This document shows, piece after piece, positions 23,548 through 31,214 of a stretch of 32,288 nucleotides of DNA; position 1 is the first letter of the stretch; every line of letters begins with the position of its first letter. The stretch lies in assembly GCA_046757465.1 (NCBI GenBank), contig JBHHYH010000036.1:1-32288 (forward strand), read 5' to 3'. The notes under the pieces are model-generated. The model had not been told where the DNA came from. It searched no databases and saw only the letters and a program-made list of their open reading frames with translations. A program made the translations under genes and the position numbers. Source of the stretch: Scalindua_A sp046757465 (GTDB taxonomy: Bacteria; Planctomycetota; Brocadiia; Brocadiales; Scalinduaceae).

Positions 23548-24963
23548 CTAAAATGTTTGAACAAAATATTGTCGTATGGCTCTCATCTTCTCAATGATAG
23601 TCATACCGGGAGCAAGAAAATACCGTATCTCCAAACCATACCATATCCTATAAAACAACCAGAATAATGTGTTTCGTGGAAATTTTAACATCCCTAATAT
23701 AAAAGGCTTCAACTTTGGCATTTTTACAAGGATTGCAAAAAAATGATGCAGATTTTCAACAACATTGTCTGAGACCTCACTAAGATTTGCATTCCTGTGA
23801 TAAGTTGCAGACATCTCATCAAGATTTACAGGCAATCCCAACTTGCCGCAATGTTCCCCCAACGTTGTCTTGGGATATGGTTGAAATATGGTTACTTCAG
23901 GATGATGAGGTCTGCATTTACGATTTAACTCAATTGTCTCCAGCATGTTTGCAAGAGTTTCCCCAGGAAGCCCTATTATATTCTGCGTATACAATTTCAT
24001 GCCATTCCGACGAACCATTTCTGCGGTTTTAATTATCTTCTCACGACTTTCCCGCCGATTAAGTAAATCATGACGAATCTCATCATTTCCTGATTCGATT
24101 GCCATTTGTACAGATATACAGCCTGCTTCTTTAAGCAACTTAAACATTGAGTCTTTTGCTGAAAGAGGCCTGATGTTGCACGTAAACGGTATGGATAAGT
24201 TTTTGCGATAAGCAATTGTAAATTCCTCTAACCACTTTTGGCTAACAACAAACAGGTCGTCTGAAAACATGAGAAATTTAGTTCGATAGTTTCGAGTAAG
24301 CTGTTGGATTTCCTCAATTACATTCTCAACACTTCTCTTTCGGCAATACTCCTTGTTACCAATTTCGTATAACCCTCTCATAGCATGATTGAAGCAATAA
24401 CTACATGAGTGTGGACAACCTCTTCCAGTTAATATACTTCTTATAGGAATGAATCGTAAATTTTGATCACCTTCATAAAATAGTTCACGGTCAGGAAACG
24501 GAATTTTATCAAGGTCATGAGGTAATGGCCTTAGACCATTCTTTTTGATCTGCCCGTCCTGTTTGAACCAGAAGTTTTTCACGTCAGAATAATCCTCCCT
24601 ATGTTCCATACGCTCCACTAATTCTAGCAACGCATCTTCCGCTTCCCCAATGCATATAGCATCTACTCCTTCCTCTCTAACCGTCTCAGGAAAGAATGTT
24701 GCGTGTGGACCACCAAATATAGAAAATACATGAGGTAATATCTTTTTAATCTTTTTATTGATATCGAGAAAATGTCTGTGTAAACCTGTAAACGTAGAAA
24801 ATGCAAGGATATCTGGATCAAAAGCCTGCACGGACTCAAAAAAGCCTTTACGGAGAGTCCTCGCCAAACTTACCTCATGCCCAGCCTTTTTCAGAATGGC
24901 TGAAAGATAGCCTGGCCCAAAATATTCTCGATTTGTGTTTGTAATAAAAAATAAAATCTTCAT
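23548..24963 (-). CDS. B12-binding-domain radical SAM protein (copy 2 of 3)
   Basis: 471 aa. The cobalamin-binding domain is about 1-115 (SIFGGPHATFF at 81-91). The radical SAM motif is RGCPHSCSYC (Cys183, 187, 190). Shared core motifs include KRSVENVIEEI, MAIESGNDEIRH and FQPYPKTTLGEH. Similarity with the protein at 18082-19536 runs from the cluster motif to the C-terminus, so the pair arose by duplication. It should bind cobalamin and SAM and catalyse a radical methylation or rearrangement. The substrate is unknown. It follows the SDR gene after 24 nt and precedes the GT-C gene by 12 nt. Confidence 0.9.
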   Translation of the reverse strand: MKILFFITNTNREYFGPGYLSAILKKAGHEVSLARTLRKGFFESVQAFDPDILAFSTFTGLHRHFLDINKKIKKILPHVFSIFGGPHATFFPETVREEGVDAICIGEAEDALLELVERMEHREDYSDVKNFWFKQDGQIKKNGLRPLPHDLDKIPFPDRELFYEGDQNLRFIPIRSILTGRGCPHSCSYCFNHAMRGLYEIGNKEYCRKRSVENVIEEIQQLTRNYRTKFLMFSDDLFVVSQKWLEEFTIAYRKNLSIPFTCNIRPLSAKDSMFKLLKEAGCISVQMAIESGNDEIRHDLLNRRESREKIIKTAEMVRRNGMKLYTQNIIGLPGETLANMLETIELNRKCRPHHPEVTIFQPYPKTTLGEHCGKLGLPVNLDEMSATYHRNANLSEVSDNVVENLHHFFAILVKMPKLKPFILGMLKFPRNTLFWLFYRIWYGLEIRYFLAPGMTIIEKMRAIRQYFVQTF

Positions 24964-24987
24964 AAAATTGACAGTCTCAAATATATA

Positions 24988-25974
24988 TCAAATTAATTTA
25001 GCTTCTTTGTAGCTTTCAATGGTTTTGTAAGTTCCCTCACGAATATCTATACAAGGCTGCCACCCTACTTCCTTCCTTATTAAGGACGTATTACATGTCA
25101 TGCTTCTTAGAAAAAAATCTAGCCTACCTTTGTAAATAGGAGAAGAGACCCCTATCTTATTTGACACCATTTCCAAGAGCCCTGTCATCATAGCTACAGG
25201 AAACGCAGGAATATGTAAACCAGGGGGCTTTACGTTAAGATAATATGATATAATTTCAACCCATTCTTTGAGTGACACAGTTTGAGGACCTGCAATTAAG
25301 TACAAGCTGCTTTTACAAGTAACATCTAACACACGTTTGACACACTCAACTAAATCAGTAATGAAAAGAGGCTGGAGAAGATTATCCCCTCCACCTATAT
25401 AGAAAAACCTTCTTTTAGATATCAATTGGAACAACTTCAAGAGTCTCTCATCTCCTCGCCCATATACAGTTGTCGGCCTAAGTACTACAAGAGTTATATC
25501 TGACTTTTCTGCGCAACGTATTATTGCCTCTTCCCCTAAACACTTGGATCGTTCGTATATATCACGGGACTCAGGATCAACCGCTGAATCTTCACACAAT
25601 GGAAAAGTAGTATTTCTAGAAAATATTCCACATGTGCTTAAATGAACTACTTTTAGTATGCCACATTTTATCGCTGCTTTTATTACATTAACTGGTCCTT
25701 CCGCATTTGTGGATTTAAGATCTTCAGAGCTGTTCGCTCCGCTCTGATAAAGTGTGGCTGTATTTATGATAATCTCGCATCCTTCTGCCGCCCGCTCAAC
25801 ATCTTCAGGTTTACGGATATCTCCTTTGATATAATTTATACTCTTAGGCGGAATCTCTTCAGGGAGGGTTCTGGATAGTCCTCTTACCTGCCATCCACCA
25901 CCAACAAGGCCTTTAGCTATAGCCCACCCAATAAAACCCGTCACACCTGTGATAAGTACTTTTTTCGCCCCCAT
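24988..25974 (-). CDS. NAD-dependent epimerase/dehydratase (extended SDR)
   Basis: 328 aa. It has an NAD-binding TGVTGFIG motif (Gly10, 13, 16) and catalytic YERSK (Tyr140, Lys144) in the usual position, with VVHLSTCGIF carrying the Ser/Thr of the active site. The extended-SDR pattern (STNAEGPVNVIKAA, LRPTTVYGRG, PLFITDLVECVKRVL) fits a nucleotide-sugar epimerase/dehydratase or a related 3-beta-HSD/NSDHL-like enzyme. Substrate cannot be chosen. Its ATG directly abuts the TAA of the SPASM gene at 25975 (TAAATG), indicating translational coupling. Confidence 0.88.
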   Translation of the reverse strand: MGAKKVLITGVTGFIGWAIAKGLVGGGWQVRGLSRTLPEEIPPKSINYIKGDIRKPEDVERAAEGCEIIINTATLYQSGANSSEDLKSTNAEGPVNVIKAAIKCGILKVVHLSTCGIFSRNTTFPLCEDSAVDPESRDIYERSKCLGEEAIIRCAEKSDITLVVLRPTTVYGRGDERLLKLFQLISKRRFFYIGGGDNLLQPLFITDLVECVKRVLDVTCKSSLYLIAGPQTVSLKEWVEIISYYLNVKPPGLHIPAFPVAMMTGLLEMVSNKIGVSSPIYKGRLDFFLRSMTCNTSLIRKEVGWQPCIDIREGTYKTIESYKEAKLI

Positions 25975-27051
25975 TTAAAACCTCTTACTGAGCTCATCGG
26001 CCATAAGCCGTGCCAAGCTTGGCCATTTATGTGGTTGCCGTAATGTCGCAACGACCAGATTTATTGGTGCTGTGCTATTCAGCCAACATTGCTGATGGTC
26101 TCCTCTCTTTATCCGCCTAATATCGTCTTTCATCTCCTCACTCCTTAAGATCACACTCAATCCCTTATCGCGGACATTGCCAATTTTTTTTTCTTTAGCA
26201 GGACACGAATAAACATTTCCAAACGGGTCAATGTGGATCAGCAATGATCCTGCACAACATGATAGTTTGGGTAGCCTATGTGGATTTTTGGGATTCTCAA
26301 AGAAATCTGGAATATACTCGTAATATTCCATTGGAGGAACAAGCAAATCTGAAAATTCCTGACATAAAATATTAACCTCCTCACGAAATTTCTTTATCTG
26401 TCGAGGATTTATGGAAAGATCGCTCCCAATCGTTAAGTATTCATTAAGGTCATGGGCCGGTTCCACAGACAGTATGTCTGCACCTTCCTCCCTTGCAATC
26501 CTCGCTACATGCAGTAGTTCACCAACGTTTATTTTATTCGGAGTAAAGTTGAACTGTATTAAAGGTCTACTTTTCCGATTATCAAGTACTTCACAAATTC
26601 CTCTGAGGGTCTGGTTAAAGGCTCCTTGCACACCACGATTTTTGTCATGAACTTCTTCTCTCCCATCAATAGAAACCTCAAGGATATCCACTCCGCTTGA
26701 GATAATGTCCTTTGCATATCTTTCGAGGAGGAGTCCATTTGTACCAATCGTAACTGCCAATCCCAGGTTTTTGCCGCGTCGAGTTATCTCGAAAATACCG
26801 GAATAAAGAAGCGGTTCTCCACCAACAATACCTAAACGGCGGCCACCCATAGCCACAATTTCACGAAACATATTTTCATATTCAACAACCGTCATTTCCT
26901 CTTTAGACTGAGAATCAGCACACCAATATCGGCATGACCGGCATCGGCTATTACATTTATATGTTACTTCAATACCTACCTTTACAATGCCCGGAATCAT
27001 TAAAGGTGACCCTAAAGCAAAATCGAGGGTTTTCAGTGTGCTTCTGATCAT
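25975..27051 (-). CDS. radical SAM/SPASM-domain protein (copy 2 of 2)
   Basis: 358 aa. The radical SAM cluster motif is CNSRCRSC (Cys33, 37, 40), and a further Cys44 lies close by. Core motifs are GIVGGEPLLYSG (the GGEP element that binds the methionine amine of SAM) and EVSIDGREEVHDKNRG. The C-terminal cysteines (LSCCAGSLL, VYSCPAKEKKIGNV, QQCWLN) are arranged as in SPASM or twitch domains. A related role to the gene at 20554 is likely, but the pair are not close copies. The start lacks a strong Shine-Dalgarno. It is followed without a gap by the SDR gene and lies 20 nt after the zinc-finger methyltransferase. Confidence 0.88.
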   Translation of the reverse strand: MIRSTLKTLDFALGSPLMIPGIVKVGIEVTYKCNSRCRSCRYWCADSQSKEEMTVVEYENMFREIVAMGGRRLGIVGGEPLLYSGIFEITRRGKNLGLAVTIGTNGLLLERYAKDIISSGVDILEVSIDGREEVHDKNRGVQGAFNQTLRGICEVLDNRKSRPLIQFNFTPNKINVGELLHVARIAREEGADILSVEPAHDLNEYLTIGSDLSINPRQIKKFREEVNILCQEFSDLLVPPMEYYEYIPDFFENPKNPHRLPKLSCCAGSLLIHIDPFGNVYSCPAKEKKIGNVRDKGLSVILRSEEMKDDIRRIKRGDHQQCWLNSTAPINLVVATLRQPHKWPSLARLMADELSKRF

Positions 27052-27071
27052 AAGGAACTCAGTTTATGTTG

Positions 27072-28004
27072 TTATAACTCTTGTTTTATACCTATCATTC
27101 GGAATCTACCGCTCTGATTAAGTATCGACATTGCTATTGCAACGGGGGTAAACAAGAGTAATAACATATTGTTTTTCAAGTTGAAAAAATTCTTTAAAGT
27201 ATCTGGATAAGTATGGGAACTTAAGTAATTGCGTATTGACATTATAAATTGGTTGGGCACTCCACCATACTTGACATCCTTAATCTGAAAATGATGCTTT
27301 CTTAGAAACATTGAAAGTGTATCCTGCGTATAAGCAAAAAGGTGCCTGGGAGCCTCCCAGCCAACCCAATACCTGGAAAACATCTTACTTTCCCAGGTCT
27401 TAAAGGCAGGGACATCAATAACAAGAAGGCCTCCATCTTTAAGAACCTTATTGGCGAATTTTAGAACAAAATCTGGGTCATGAAAATGTTCCAGCACATG
27501 TCTTAGAATTACAATGTCAAAGAATTCTGGAACTATCTCTATATCATAAATCGGTTTAGAGAGAATCTTTATGTCATAAAGTCTTCTTCCTAATAAAGCA
27601 GCCTGTTCATTAAATTCTATTCCCAAAACCTCATAACCACCATAGTCCTTTAAGAGCTTTAGATAGCTTCCATATGATGAACCAATCTCTATTACCCTAA
27701 CACCAGTCTTCTTTCCTAACAGATTATTGTAGCCGGATATTTCCCTCCTTGTCCGCATCTTGATAAAAAATTTAGAAATGGCATTATAGGTTTCTGGCAA
27801 GTATGAAATATCATCGTCATAGTAATAATGTTTAATATATTCTCTTGTTGGACGGGGGTTCTGGAACACCAAGCCACAATTCGGGCACATAACATATTCA
27901 AATAATTCATCTTTCGGATGAGACCAGTCAGCGCATCGTTGTACAATTTTGAATTTTTCGTCCTGTCCACACAAAAGGCATGTGGAAAGCGTTTCTTTTG
28001 TCAT
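27072..28004 (-). CDS. zinc-finger methyltransferase (Methyltransf_23-like)
   Basis: 310 aa. An N-terminal Cys4 zinc-binding module (CLLCG at 9-13, MCPNCG at 39-44) is followed by VFQNPRPT. The methyltransferase core has motif I VIEIGSSYGSYLKLL (104-118) and DIVILRHVLEHFHDP, with LLVIDVPAFKT at strand 5. This layout is shared with sugar C-methyltransferases and many uncharacterised methyltransferases of polysaccharide loci, so sugar methylation is likely but unproven. A late hydrophobic segment (NNMLLLLFTPVAIAMSI) may contact the membrane. Its ATG overlaps the TGA of the B12-binding radical SAM gene (ATGA), so the two are translationally coupled and may act in the same step. Confidence 0.85.
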   Translation of the reverse strand: MTKETLSTCLLCGQDEKFKIVQRCADWSHPKDELFEYVMCPNCGLVFQNPRPTREYIKHYYYDDDISYLPETYNAISKFFIKMRTRREISGYNNLLGKKTGVRVIEIGSSYGSYLKLLKDYGGYEVLGIEFNEQAALLGRRLYDIKILSKPIYDIEIVPEFFDIVILRHVLEHFHDPDFVLKFANKVLKDGGLLVIDVPAFKTWESKMFSRYWVGWEAPRHLFAYTQDTLSMFLRKHHFQIKDVKYGGVPNQFIMSIRNYLSSHTYPDTLKNFFNLKNNMLLLLFTPVAIAMSILNQSGRFRMIGIKQEL

Positions 28005-29461
28005 GTAAAGTTTCTTAATAAGTAGGCTTTTGCCATGTATAATAATCTGTAAATGTCTTCCTTGTATCGGATATTTCGTATGCTTTGCCCTAATACCTGA
28101 AGGGGGCTTCTTTTTGCAATCTTAGCCCACTGGGCAAGGTATTTGTAAATTGTAGGCATATCAAACTTATCCATGAAAACCGGTATCTCACCATCAAAAG
28201 CCGTGATTGATTCAAGATTCTTATCATCTGTTTTCTGTGACCATGAGAAATTTGCAGGAAGAATTCCGTGTTTTTTCGCATATTCTTCGACCTTACTACC
28301 AGGGTAAATGTGCATGACATTTAAATGGGTGGCGACGTTTCTAAATTTGGCAAGTCTCCTAATGACGTCCATAGTTTGTTCAAAATTATCTTCGGTTTCG
28401 TTAGGATGACTTATAATAAAGGAAATGTCCGCCTGTAAGCCGGCTCTTTCACACCAATCCGCTGCTTGATATATCTCCTCAACCGTCTGTTTTCTGGGTG
28501 CTGTAATTTGCTTGAGTATTTCTGGCGACCCTGATTCTGCGCCCATTCTCAGTCCAGCACATCCACTTTCTTTGAGCAATTCTATTAGTTCAAAACTGAG
28601 GTTTCTGAACCGCGAGTGTAGTATATACTTTACATCCAATCTTTCAGTTATAATAAGTTGAAGTATCCTCTCTGCCCTCTCTACATCAAAAGTAAAGGCA
28701 TCATCCCATATGAAGAAATTCCTTTTCTTGTATTGGTCTATTATTAATTTCATTTCTTCGATCACGTTCTCTGGACTTCTGCCTCGCCAGCGTGGCTCAA
28801 CCCTCGTAGACGCACAGTAGTAACAATTCATCGGACAGCCACGGCTGGTTATGAGGCCTTCAGCAGCACCTTTTATTTTTGTAGCAGCAGTGCGTATATT
28901 ACTCTTATAAAGCCCCATCGGAAGTAAGTCTCTTGCAGGAAATGGTAATGAATCCAAATTCTCAATTGCAGGTCTTTTTCTTCTCTGTATAACAGTACCC
29001 CCATCTATAAATGAAATACCATCAATGTCATGAGGATCATCCCCACGCTCTATAAACTGGCAGAGTTTCATTAAAGTGACTTCGCCTTCAGACTGAATTA
29101 TGTAGTCGATCTCCGGTACGTTTTGAAGCAAATCCTCTGTACACAAAGTAGCATGAGGACCGCCAACGACAAGAGGAATCTTTGGAAAGTATCTCTTGAT
29201 TCCCCTTGCAAATTCCATAGCTGGAAAACGACCCTGAGTGAATATCGACATCCCTATAAGGTTTGGTTGTGCCCTATCAATTCTCTTTAATAATATATTT
29301 AATTTTAGCTTTTCAATATGCGCATCAATGATCTCGACATCCACGCCCATTTCACGGATATATGCAGCTAAATATGCGAGGCCAAGTGGAGCGTAAGGAT
29401 GTGTTCTCGAAAAATGATCCTGATAAGTACTCTCAGGTGGATTAACTAAGACAACTTTCAT
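28001..29461 (-). CDS. B12-binding-domain radical SAM protein (copy 3 of 3)
   Basis: 486 aa from the ATG at 29461. The N-terminal cobalamin-binding domain (about 1-130) starts MKVVLVNPPES, with LGLAYLAAYIREMG and VVGGPHATLC, close to the BchE/HpnR-type layout. The cluster motif is RGCPMNCYYC (Cys209, 213, 216). The core includes MGAESGSPEILKQI and HIYPGSKVEEYA. It is a different subgroup from the other two copies. The start at 29461 is chosen over the TTG at 29476 because AGAGGAG lies 5 nt upstream. It overlaps the next gene by 4 nt (ATGA) and follows the CX7CX2C radical SAM gene after 20 nt. A radical methylation or rearrangement is expected; substrate unknown. Confidence 0.9.
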   Translation of the reverse strand: MKVVLVNPPESTYQDHFSRTHPYAPLGLAYLAAYIREMGVDVEIIDAHIEKLKLNILLKRIDRAQPNLIGMSIFTQGRFPAMEFARGIKRYFPKIPLVVGGPHATLCTEDLLQNVPEIDYIIQSEGEVTLMKLCQFIERGDDPHDIDGISFIDGGTVIQRRKRPAIENLDSLPFPARDLLPMGLYKSNIRTAATKIKGAAEGLITSRGCPMNCYYCASTRVEPRWRGRSPENVIEEMKLIIDQYKKRNFFIWDDAFTFDVERAERILQLIITERLDVKYILHSRFRNLSFELIELLKESGCAGLRMGAESGSPEILKQITAPRKQTVEEIYQAADWCERAGLQADISFIISHPNETEDNFEQTMDVIRRLAKFRNVATHLNVMHIYPGSKVEEYAKKHGILPANFSWSQKTDDKNLESITAFDGEIPVFMDKFDMPTIYKYLAQWAKIAKRSPLQVLGQSIRNIRYKEDIYRLLYMAKAYLLRNFT

Positions 29462-29466
29462 TGTTT

Positions 29467-29473
29467 CTCCTCT
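29467..29473 (-). promoter_or_regulatory. Shine-Dalgarno that selects the start of the third B12-binding radical SAM gene
   Basis: AGAGGAG lies 5 nt before the ATG at 29461 and after the alternative TTG at 29476, so it argues for the shorter product. Confidence 0.6.
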
Positions 29474-29481
29474 CAATAAAT

Positions 29482-30819
29482 TTAATATGTTTCCGCTGCT
29501 CTCCTTACTTTGGAATCCAGCTTTTCTATAATAAAGTTGTATTCCATTATTTTTTGATCATCTTCTAAAAATATATATTCATCTTTCTCTTCCAGAAAAG
29601 GGATTCCTTTCTTTACGGTAAATTCAGAAAAAAACAAATTGTCGAGACTGATCTGATTAAGGAGTTCTGCCGTTTTTTGAGCACGCATCTTCAAATAAGA
29701 CACAACATCCTTAACAGCAAGTAAGCCTTTACGTATTGGCAAACCATATTGGATTATTCCCTGGAATTTCATTCCCGCTTCTTTTATTATCTTGTTTGCC
29801 GTTACAATTTCTTCTACCGTCAATCCTTTCTTTACATCATCTAAAGTTTCAGGATCTCCCGTTTCAATACCGTTCATTATTTCATCTATTCTATATTCTT
29901 CATGTAAATGTCTAAGGAACTCTACTCCTTTTCTTCTAATTGTGTCAGCGTAAGCGAAACACGCTATGCGCGCATTAGGAAATTTCTCCATTATCGTGCC
30001 ACATATTTCTACAAGTTCCTTGTTTGAGTGGTTTAGGAAATCACCATCGATTGGAAAAATGTATTTTGCAAAAAGACTGCTATTTTTGAAAAACTCAGCA
30101 ACCTCTCTGACATGGTGAATGCACTCTTCCGTCGACATCTTTTTCTTTGTTCTATCCATATCATAATAACAAAACTTACAACGTTGCTTAAAAGAACGTG
30201 AACAACCCATACGAAAATCTAGTAATAACGCATTTTCGTCAGTTATATATTTTGGAATAATGTTGCGAGGGCCAAGTAATTTCTCAATTATGTTTCTTTC
30301 CTCATCCAGGCGCTCAAAGGAATAATTTGAGATTATTCTTATCATGTCGACATAATCATTTGTTAATCTTTTCTCACGTAGATGACGTCCCTTGAGAATC
30401 TTATATGCCCCAGTATTCCTGAAGGATAACGGCCAGCGTTTTTGGGATTGGCCACTATTAATTACGGCCTTTTTAATAGAATTTATGGTATCATAAAAAT
30501 ATGAAATTATTTCTCTTTCAATTATAGAGTCTCTAAACTCTTCCGCTCCTCCCTCAATACTTCTGGTACCAATAATACCCTGTTCCATAAGTAGCTGAAC
30601 ACCTTCCGAATATAGTTTTATTTCACCATCTATACGTCGAAACAAAATTGGTGTGTTGGGAAACTTATTTATACGGATCAGCCTGCCATCATGATCACAG
30701 AAACACCAGAGACCAAAGTTTGTGTCTTCATCAATCTCAATTGAGTAAGAAAAATCGTTTTTGTTAGCGTTTAAGGTGATTTCCTTATTAATTGAGCTTA
30801 CGAAAAGTGAAAGTGACAT
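29482..30819 (-). CDS. radical SAM protein with atypical CX7CX2C cluster motif
   Basis: 445 aa. The N-terminal 190 residues carry no recognised domain (CFCDHDGRLIRI; EFRDSIIEREIISYF). The predicted radical SAM core begins LLDFRMGCSRSFKQRCKFCYYD: three Cys at 206, 214 and 217, giving CX7CX2C instead of CX3CX2C. The core then has IDGDFLNHSNKELVEI, GIETGDPETLDDVKKGLTVEEIV and GIIQYGLPI, which match the barrel strands of the radical SAM superfamily. The inserted cluster loop (SRSFKQR) is basic. Non-canonical spacings are known in a few families (for example Elp3-type), but I do not recognise this one. It is first in the tight run of the locus, after the GT4 remnant, with AAGGA about 10 nt before the ATG. 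Confidence 0.75.
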   Translation of the reverse strand: MSLSLFVSSINKEITLNANKNDFSYSIEIDEDTNFGLWCFCDHDGRLIRINKFPNTPILFRRIDGEIKLYSEGVQLLMEQGIIGTRSIEGGAEEFRDSIIEREIISYFYDTINSIKKAVINSGQSQKRWPLSFRNTGAYKILKGRHLREKRLTNDYVDMIRIISNYSFERLDEERNIIEKLLGPRNIIPKYITDENALLLDFRMGCSRSFKQRCKFCYYDMDRTKKKMSTEECIHHVREVAEFFKNSSLFAKYIFPIDGDFLNHSNKELVEICGTIMEKFPNARIACFAYADTIRRKGVEFLRHLHEEYRIDEIMNGIETGDPETLDDVKKGLTVEEIVTANKIIKEAGMKFQGIIQYGLPIRKGLLAVKDVVSYLKMRAQKTAELLNQISLDNLFFSEFTVKKGIPFLEEKDEYIFLEDDQKIMEYNFIIEKLDSKVRRAAETY

Positions 30820-30973
30820 ACGTAGTATTCCTTCGTACTCAAAAAATTATAATTATGTAAACATTTAACATCCAGACTGAGTCAGTTGTCTAAAAAATAA
30901 ACACTTATTCTGTATTCCGTCTTGTCCTGAGAGGGAACTTTAAATCATTTTATGGTTGATCTCACAATAAGCT

Positions 30974-31154
30974 TTAGCTATCGTAACTATGTGTTTTACA
31001 TAAGGCTTCATAAGCTTGAGCGACATTTTCCGATGAATATTTTTCAGCAATCACCATGCCCCTTCCGTCCCATTTCTTCCACTAAATATTTGTCTAATAT
31101 CAATTGTTTCAACGCATCTGATAACAATTGATCATTATTAACAGGAACAACTAA
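30974..31154 (-). pseudogene. 3' remnant of a GT4-type glycosyltransferase, frameshifted
   Basis: On the minus strand the first part reads LVVPVNNDQLLSDALKQLIL then DKYLVEEMGRKG. The last part, one base out of frame, reads MVIAEKYSSENVAQAYEAL then CKTHSYDS and a stop. Joined, this is the usual C-terminal end of a GT4 (group 1) glycosyltransferase: 'VP...LA.AL..LL.D..L...MG..GR..V...YSWE.VA..Y..LY'. A single extra base between GRKG and MVIAEK breaks the frame. Upstream of 31154 the reading frame meets a stop (TAA at about 31167), and the rest of the gene is missing. It lies between the intact GT4 at 31215 and the CX7CX2C radical SAM gene. Confidence 0.75.
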
Positions 31155-31214
31155 TTGCCAAAGACATTAAACATTCTGTAAATATATAACGTTATGTATA
31201 TGACGGAAAATAAA

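Noticed and set aside
18082..30819. Locus as a ladderane or other fatty-acid pathway
   Set aside because: There are no ketosynthase, acyl carrier or desaturase genes in the window; the glycosyltransferases and SDR point to a glycan or glycolipid instead.
18082..30819. Locus as a RiPP peptide cluster because of the SPASM proteins
   Set aside because: I found no precursor-peptide ORF, leader-binding domain or peptidase next to them; it stays an open alternative but is unsupported.
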